A stretch of DNA of 64,000 nt from CAYOLL01 sp964404765 [NCBI: uncultured Gemmatimonadota bacterium] (lineage in GTDB: Bacteria; 4572-55): positions 20,939-84,938 of the forward strand of contig CAYOLL010000003.1 in NCBI GenBank assembly GCA_964404765.1. Reading direction: 5' to 3'. The number at the start of each line of letters is the position of its first letter. Within the stretch, counting starts at the first letter, position 1. The translations under genes were made by a program, and so were the position numbers. This document shows positions 26,301-35,300 of the stretch, piece by piece. The notes under the pieces were generated by a model. It did not search any database and had not been told where the DNA came from. It worked only from the letters and a program-made list of their open reading frames with translations.

Positions 26301-29300
26301 GCTGGTAATCGCTGTTGGGTTAAATTGCAGGATGATCCCGGTCTGCTGGCCCGGATCGACCGTCAGCGGCAATTGCGCTGGCGCAACCACGGTAAAAGCC
26401 GTCACTTGCGGATTGGCAAAGGTCAACGCGTTGATTTGCAACTGCGCCGAGCCCGTGTTGGTGACCAGCAGCGTTCTTTGCGCCGAAGCATTTTGGTAAA
26501 CGTCGCCAAAAGCTACGCTCGTGGCCGCAACGCTCATGTCCGGCACGGGAATCGGAGTAGCCTGGCCGAGCATGGCGATATTCACCAGCGCGTTTTGCGG
26601 ATCGTTGGATTGGATGCGGAAGTTGCCGGTAAAATTGCCCGCCGCCGTCGGGGCAAAGCGCACGGTAACGGCCAGGCGCTGACCCGGCGCCAACGAAGAG
26701 GTCGAGCCGGTCGGCCGCACAATTTGGAACATGGAACCGGTACTGCTGACGGTGACGCTTAAATTGGTATTTGCGCCGGCATGATTCCAAATCTCAAAAG
26801 ACCAATCGCGAGTTTGACCAACCTGAATCGTGCCAAAATCATGCGGCTGACCGCTCTGCTGCAAGACGGGCACAGCGGCATAGCCAAAGCCGCGCAGCGT
26901 AATCACGGTCACGCCGGCGTTGTCCGGGTCATTAGAGACAAGCTCCAGATGACCTTCGTGTGTGCCATAAACGGTCGGCGTAAAAGTAACGGTCAAGACG
27001 GTATCGACCAGCGAAGCCAGTATTTTGGGGAAACGTGGCAGCGGGCTCAGTACAAACGGCGCTAAATCCGAAGTGGCGCTTGCGATACGCAGCAGTGTGC
27101 CGCCCTCGTTGCGCACCCGAATCGTTAAAGTTTTGCTTTGGTTCAGGTTGACCACACCAAAATCCACTACCGTCGGCGCGCTTAAAATAGGCTCGGTCGG
27201 CAAAACGCCCGTGCCGGTTACCCGTACCCGCAGATTCAGGTTATCGGGATCATTCGTGGTGATACTGATGAGAGCGTCATCAAAGCCCAGCGCCTGCGGC
27301 AAAAACGTCACCGGCTGAATGCGGCGCTCGCCCGGATTGAGCGTAAACGCGCTATTGGCGACCGTAAAATCGGCGTCATCGGAGACGATGCCGGCAATAT
27401 TTAACGGCAGCGCGCCGTCATTAATAATCTGCATTTCCCAAACCTTAGCCACGCCGATCATCGTCCCGCCAAAATCATAGCTGCCCGGATTGACCAGAAT
27501 GCGCGGCTGGAACGGGTCCGTCGTCGCATCCACCACATTGGACAGGCCGGACCAGTTGGCCTCATCCCGCGTCCGCAAAGCAAAATAATAATGGGTGCTT
27601 GGATTCAGGCCAAAGACGGTAAAAGTCTGCAGCGACCCGGCGACTTCCGGCAACGGCTCGCCCGAAGCATTGGTGGCCTGGCTGAAATTGGCCGCCGTAA
27701 TCGTCCCGGTCGAATAGCGCAAATCATACAAAGAAGCCTGGCCTATCGCAGCGTCATCGCCCGGCGAGAGCCACTGCAAGGTTACGGAATTAAACGTCAC
27801 ATCAATAATCGTCAGACCGGCCACGGCATCGGGCGGAAAAATGTCGCCGGTCGCTTCGGTAAAGGCGCTGACGACGTTGGACATGGCCGAGACATTGCCG
27901 CGGTCATCAATGGCTTTGACGGCAAAGAAGTAGAGCGTGTTTTGGGTCAGACCGGTGACTTCGTGGAACTCGCCCAAACCTGCGCCCGTCGGCGCCGGCA
28001 AGTTGAAGCGCGTGGCGGATCCAAAGTTTTCGGCACTAATCGGCACGGTCGAGTAGCGCAAATCATACTGCGCGGCCCGGCCAAAAATGCTGTCGTCGCC
28101 CGGCGCAGCCCAGGCCAATTCCACTGAGAAAGCATGCGCCCCGACGACCCGCAGCGTATGAATCCGGCTGGGCGGAACATTGTCGGCATATTGAAAAATA
28201 CCCATGCTGGTGCCGTCCTTACCGGTGCCGCGACAGGGTGAACCGGGCAGCAAATGCCAATCGTTGCGGGCAAAATCAACAAACAACGGATCGGTGGAAA
28301 TGCTGGTGCCGCCACCGGTCGGATCTGGCAAGCCGTGATAATCGCCGGCATTGTTGTGATAGGCGTCGTTATGGGTTACGCGCGGGGTCAAGCCGGAAAT
28401 ATGGTTGATGCCATAGCCGGAATTATTGGCCAGGATGTTGCTGTGAAGCGTCGGGTTGACGATCTGGGAATAAATACCGCTGCCGTAGACCCGCACGATA
28501 TTGCAGTGATCCACCGTAATTTTGGGCGATTGAATGAAAATCCCGGCAAACGGATAAGTGTCGCCGGCGTACTGAACCAGAGCATAGGCAATTCGCGATG
28601 TATCCGCCGAATCTTCAAACTGAATGCCGCTCCAGGTGCCGATATTACCCTCAATACCGGTAAAAGTAATGAAGCCGGTATCCGTCGGCTGCCCGACCGC
28701 CCAAATTGACCCGTCGCGCGAGGCTTTGAGCGCGGCGCCCTGGTTGAATTTGGCCATCACACCCGGCTGAATGGTCAAACGCGCTTGAGTGTCGATTTCG
28801 CCAAAAATATGATACTGACCGAGATTGTTGGGCGGAATTGGCCAGGTCGTGGCGCGGGTGATAGTCGTCGCTAAAAATTTGATCCCCTTCTCCCCTATCC
28901 ATTGGGTGTAATCGTTCGAGCCAATCGTGGACATGGCTCCAACCTGAAAGGGATAATCGCCTGCGCCGATAAAAATATTGCCCGTCAGGCTTGGATTGCT
29001 CGTCCCGGAAGTGGCATAAATCGCGTAAGGCACACTGCTGCGAATCGTATTGTTGCTCAAAATCAAAGATGCGTCTTCTAAGTAAATCGGATACGTAGCG
29101 TCATCACCATTGATCTGACAGTTGTTCATAAAGACTTTGTTTGTGCCAAAAGCCCGCACCGCGGTATACGCAATGTTGGTCACCGGCGTCCTGGCGTCAT
29201 CGAGGGTCAAATAATCCACAAAGGAGCTGTCGGTATATTCGGTAAAATACAGGCCGCGCCAGCTTTCGGTCAAGTCCGTGTCTTTAGCCCAGAAATGAAC

Positions 29301-32300
29301 CGGTAAGGCCGCCGTGCCGTTGACATCCAGCCGGCCGGCCGTCATCGTGGTGCGGTCACCCGTAAACAGGCCCATGTCGTCGGCCCAAATCGCATTGACG
29401 CCGGCGTCAATGCCAAAGGTCGCGCCGTCGCCGACGAACAGGCTGCCCGTCACATAATACGGGAACTGCGTCACGCGCGGCCAGGTCACGTTATCAACAA
29501 TCGTCGTGCCCAGCACTTGAATGTATTGACCGCTTGTCCAACCGGTAAAAGTATTGTTGATGAGATGGGTCATTGCGCCCATTATCAGCGGTGTCACGCC
29601 CGTACCTCTAAAAGCCGTGTTGCGAATCGTCGGCGCACCCGTACTTTCCAGCGCCCGAATCGGCCCGGTAACCTCACCGTTTTCGATCCGCAACGACGTG
29701 GCGTTCAGCAAAATTGCATTCACACCGGTCGGCGCGACTACGTCCACATTATCAAAATGGACGACTTCGGTTTCATCCACAAAAACCGAATAGCTGTTCT
29801 CGGCATCGTAAAAGCCGAAAGCCTGCTCCACGCGGACATTTTTCAGCCACGACGAATCCGCCACTTCGGACGTAAAATGGACGCCGGCCCAGGTCAGGTT
29901 GGGATTGCCGGGATCACAGGCCAACAGCACTTCCCCGGCGGTTGTGGCCAGGCCGTTGACTTGCAGCCGGCCTTCCTCGTCAAAGTCCGGATCGCCCACT
30001 TGCAGTGTGCTGCCGGTGACGAAATGCACCTTGACACTGTCGTCAATCGTCAGATTGGCGTCGTTGACAACAAAGATATCACCTTTGATTTTGTAGGGCA
30101 GCGGCGCAGAGTTGAACCAGGGATTTGTCCAGCGCGAGTTTTGGGTGATTTCGGTTGACCACAGACAGATACCGGCCGCGCCGCTCCACCCGGCAAAGCT
30201 ATTGTTAAACAGATTGCCCATCGCACCCATCGAAATCGGGTAGAGACCGCTGCCGCTAAAAGCATTGTTGCGGATGGTCGGAATCGTGGTGCTTTCGGTC
30301 ACGTAAATCGAGCCGACGGTGTTACGCTCAATCACCAGCGAAGCGTCGTCCAGCAGGATGGCGTGGATGCCTGTGCCGCCGGTAATCGTGTTGTCGGTGA
30401 TCGTCACATTCTGCGTGTTGTTGACACTGATCGTGGTGTGCAGGCTACCGGGATAAGTCTGGTCGGCCTCGGAAATCTGGCAGAAGACCAGCCGCGACGC
30501 CAGTGTAAACGGCGTGAAAACAATGCCGTCCCAACGCACGGACGAGTTCAACAAATCGCCGCGCAGCACAATCCGCTGGCCGCTGGTGCCAACTGCGCTT
30601 AAACCGCCAACGCTGCTTGTGCTAACTTTGCCGACTGTTAGCTGGGCATCATCGGCAAAACGCGCAACGGCTCCGGCACTGATCGTCAATGTCGCATTAT
30701 TGTAGATATTGATGTCACCCTGTACATAATAGGGAAGGCTGACGGTATTCGGCCAGGTGGTGTTTCGCGTAATGTCCGTTGCCCAAAGGCGAATGGCAAT
30801 ACCGCCGCTCCAGCTTGTGATCGTATTGGTATTCACATTAGGACTGCCACTGTTCGTCATCACGGACATAGCGCCGACCGTAATCGGATATTGGCCCGAA
30901 CCGCCGCTAAAGGTGTTGCCCGTAATCGTCGGATTGGAACGCCCGTCGCTGCTGCAAATCGCTGCCCGCAAGGTGTTGCTCGTAATGGTCGGCGAGGCAT
31001 TTTCCAGATAGATGGCGCAGCCGCCGGTGATATTCTCGAAGGTGCAGTTCTGAATCGTCAGATTGTCGCCGCCCAACAGTTGAATGGCCGCGGTGTTGAG
31101 ATTGCGGAACTGCACAAAATTAAAGTTGGATGTTGCCGGGAAGCCGTTGAAAACAATGCCTTGCCAAACCCCGCCCGATTCCATCACAATCGGCGATGGT
31201 GCAGTGCCGGTGGCCCGTATCGCCGCGTTCGATTGGACGATGATTTTGCGATTGTTGCCAAAACGCACTTGCACACCGGCATTGATGGTCAGCGTCGTGC
31301 CCGAACAAATTACGATATTTTCGACGACGATATACGGGCTGCCCGACGTTGTCCAGGTCGTGTTGCTGCAAATATCTGTTCCGACGATGGTGCCGCGGAA
31401 AACCGCATCCGTAACGGCAGTGGCGATGTTGGAAATCGGCGACCAATTAAATAATTCGTCGCCGGTCTTAACGGCAAAATAATAAACCGTATTGGCTGTC
31501 AGACCGTCGACTGTAAAAGCTTCTATACTACCGGTCGTGTCCGGAGCCGGTTCGTTAATGGCCGGCGTAGCCGAAGCAAAATTGTCGGCTGTAATCGGGA
31601 AAGTGGCATAGCGCACATCATAATAACTGGCCACACCGGTCTGGTTGTCGTCGCCCGGCGCAGGCCAACTCAGTGTAACAAACGTATTATTGGCCGCGAT
31701 AACTTGCAGGTCGGTAATGGCGCCCGGCGGGGTATCGTCCCCCGCGCGAATCGGGCCAAAGGCCTGAAGTTCATACCAGGCAACCGTAGAAATCGATAGC
31801 ACGGTTTCTACCCGGATTTTGGTGACACCGGCGATGGGCGTTTCAAACTTGTGCGTCAGCCACAACCCGTCGCTCGTGAAGCCGGAAAACACATGAGCCA
31901 GCGTGTCCGATTCGTCAAAGCGGATAAAATGCACCTCATGAATTGTCTGCCCGGATAAACTGATGGCGGCTTTAAAAGCGAGGGAATCAACGGTAGCCAG
32001 ACCCTGCAAATCTACTTCGATCCATTGCGGGAAAAAGGCCGCAGCGTCCCATTGCGAAAAGCCGTCGCCGTCGGTCGCCCGGAAAGCCTGATTGCTGTTA
32101 GACGAGGCGATGGTCGGTTTATTCAGACATAGATTATCACGCAAAAATTCGCGGTCGGTTTTGCCTTGCACAATGTTGGAAATCAGTGACGAGTTACCGG
32201 CGGCATCGCGTGAACGCAGCGCCAGCCAATAGTTGGCATTGGGCCGCAAGCCGCTGACCTCAAAGGTTTGCAACTGGCCGGGTGCGAGTGGGGTCAGCGG

Positions 32301-35300
32301 GCCGGAAACGCGCGTTCCGGTTTGATAATTGCCGGAGGTCAAGGCAAAATCGGCGTAATAAATATCATAAGCCGCCACAGCCGCCGTCGCGCCGAAAATC
32401 GTGGTATCGCGCGGGGCTGTCCATTTGAGCGTCAGGGAAAAGGCGCTGGTATCGGCCATGGCCAGATCGGTCACAGCGTTTGGCTTGGTCGTATCCGGCG
32501 GCAGATTGGTCAATGCAATCGCCACATTGGAAATCGGCGACCACAAACCGGCGTCATCCAGAGACTTAATCGCAAAATAATAGGTCGTATTGGACACCAA
32601 ACCGCTCACTAAGTGCGACTGCTCGATGCCCGCCCAATCCGGGGCCGGTTCACCGCTGACCGCCGTCGCGCTGTTGAAGTTGCCTTCGCTCAAGGCCGAA
32701 GTCGAATAGCGCAGATCATATTGACTGGCTTTGCCGTAGCGGTCATTATCGCCCGGAGATGTCCAATCCAATCGCACCTGGGTATTGCTCAGCGGCACGG
32801 CCGCCAAATCGGTTATTTTCGATGGCGCGCGGTTATCGCCGCTGACGGTGGTGATCGTAAATTTGCGGCGAATCCACAAGTCAAAATGCTCGAACGGAAT
32901 GCCCCAAATCCAGTCGGCGGATTGATCCAGCCAGCCGCCCACCGGCGGATAGCTTTCACCATAATCGGCCATTTTGGTTTCGATCAGCCAGGAAGCGTCG
33001 TTATAGTCGCGTCGCTGCCAATTATCGCCGGGAAAAGTAAAGCTATATTTCCAGTTGCCGTCGTCGGTGGAGTTAAATACAACCTCGCCGGTGTTGGTAT
33101 CGAATAAGCTGGTCAAATGCGCCCCGCTGGGGCCGCCCAAATCCGACACGCGCATACACAGCACATAGCTTGAATCCGGAATCAGCGAAAGCGTCATGGC
33201 CGTGCGTTCCGCCTGTGAAGAATTGGTCCACAGATGCACCCCGCTAAAACCCGGCCCGCTTAAATAGACACTTTCGATATCGTCAGCAGTGGATTCCAAA
33301 ACCATGCCGCGCGTGTTTTGCGTATAAGCGGTGGCCATCCCGGCGGCGCAAAAGGTCGAAATCTGGCCCAGATCATCGCGGGCTTTGACCGCAAAGTAAT
33401 AATTGACGCTATCCTGTAAACCGGTCACGGTGGCGAACAACCACGTTCCGGCCGGTTGGGCCGTTGGCGAAGGCGTCCATTGCGTCGCGGCGTTAAAATT
33501 GCCCTCGGTGATCGGGCTCAAACTATAGCGAATATCGTAGCTCGTGGCCGATCCGGTCAACGAGTCATCGCCCACGGCCTGCCAGGCCAGCTTGACGCTG
33601 CTCAGCGTCACTTCAAAGATGACTAAGTTGCAGATCGGGGCGGGGCGTTTTGTATCCGGCGGTTCGGTCGTTGTGCCCTGGGCCGTGTTGGAGCGCGGCG
33701 ACCAATTGGGCACCTCGTCCGCCGTCTTGATCGCAAAATAATACGTCGTTAAGGGTGACAAACCGCTGACGGTAAAAGTTTGCGTGTTCAACGGCCCGAT
33801 GGGTACAGGCTGTGGGCCGGCCGGCGTCGCTTTGTTAAACAGAGAATCGTGCGTGATCGGCGTCAGCGAATAGCGCAAATCATAGGCGATCGCTTGGCCG
33901 CTGTTGCCGTCGTCGCCGGGCGCGGTCCACTGCAGCGTGGCCGTGTTATGCGTTGTGCCGGTCACCGCCAGATTGGTTACGGCCGCCGGCGGGATAAAGT
34001 CGCTGAAGGGGCACGGACTGGCCGGAATTACATTGGACATGCCGGAAATGTTGGGCACTTCGTCATGGGCGCGGATGGCGAAATAGTAAGTCTGGCAGGC
34101 GGTCAAGCCGCGCAAAGTGTCCAGCTCGGACGTGCCGCTGGTTTTGGGCGCGGGAATGATGTAGCGGGAAGACGTGTAAAAGTTGTTGATCGTGATCGGC
34201 ACGGTATTGTAGCGCAAATCGTATTCGGTCGCCCGGCCAAAAGTCGTATCGTCGCCGGTCGCCGTCCAAGTCAGGATGATTTTGGTGGAATCTGCCGTGC
34301 TGACGGCCAGATTGGTGATCGCCCGCGGCGCAATCGTATCACCGATCTCGTAGATAAAACCGAACACCTGAATCTCGAACCAGGACGGGAACACCGGCGA
34401 AGCCGTCGTCTGCACGGTCATGCGGGTGACGTCGGTGTAGAACGGCGAAAACTTGTGGGTCAGCCACTGGCCTTGCGACGTAATATTCTGGCTAAAAGTA
34501 TGTGTCAGAGTTGACGCGCCGGAACTGTTGATAAAACGAATATTGTGCGTGGACGTGCCGGGCGTATCCTGATTACTGCGCAGCGCAATCGAATCGACAT
34601 GGGCCTTGCCTTGAAAACTGATGGTCAGCTCTTGCGGCAGTGTGCCTACGCCGGCGTTCCAATCGGTGTTGTCGAAGCCGTCCACCGCGTTCTCGGCCAG
34701 ATTCAACTGGGCCGAAGCCTGGGTCGGCTTGCGCAGGGCGATGTTGGTGACGGTCAGCGTCGCCTGCGTCACCACATTGGACAAGAGGGAGAGATTGCCT
34801 ACTTCGTCTGCGGCTTTGATGGCAAAATAATAGGTCGTGTTCCGCGATAGCCCGCTCACCGACGCCGTATCGGCCTGACCGGCTGCGCGTGGTGTACCGG
34901 TCGTAATCAACGTAGCGCTGCCAAAGTTACCGTTGTTAATCGGCGACGTGCTGTAGCGGAGTTGATAAGATGTCGCCTGACCGGTCAGACTGTCGTCGCC
35001 GACGGCCGTCCAGGCCAATTTGATGGAATTGAACAGCGTCGAAATCACTTGCAAATTGGTAATTCTGGCCGGAGCAAGCGTGTCGGTTGGGGCGGCCAAC
35101 GTGGTAAAACTCCAAATCGGGCCAAGCCGGGTATTGCCGAAATTATCGCCGGTCAAAATACGCCAAAAATAGTTCGTGCCGTAATTCAACGTGCCCGGCG
35201 CATAAGTCGTCCCGGTCTGATTTGTGCTGACAACCGTCGTGGGCGTGCCGCTTGTGCCAAAATAGACGGTATAAGTGACTGCTTCGCCCAAATCCGGGTC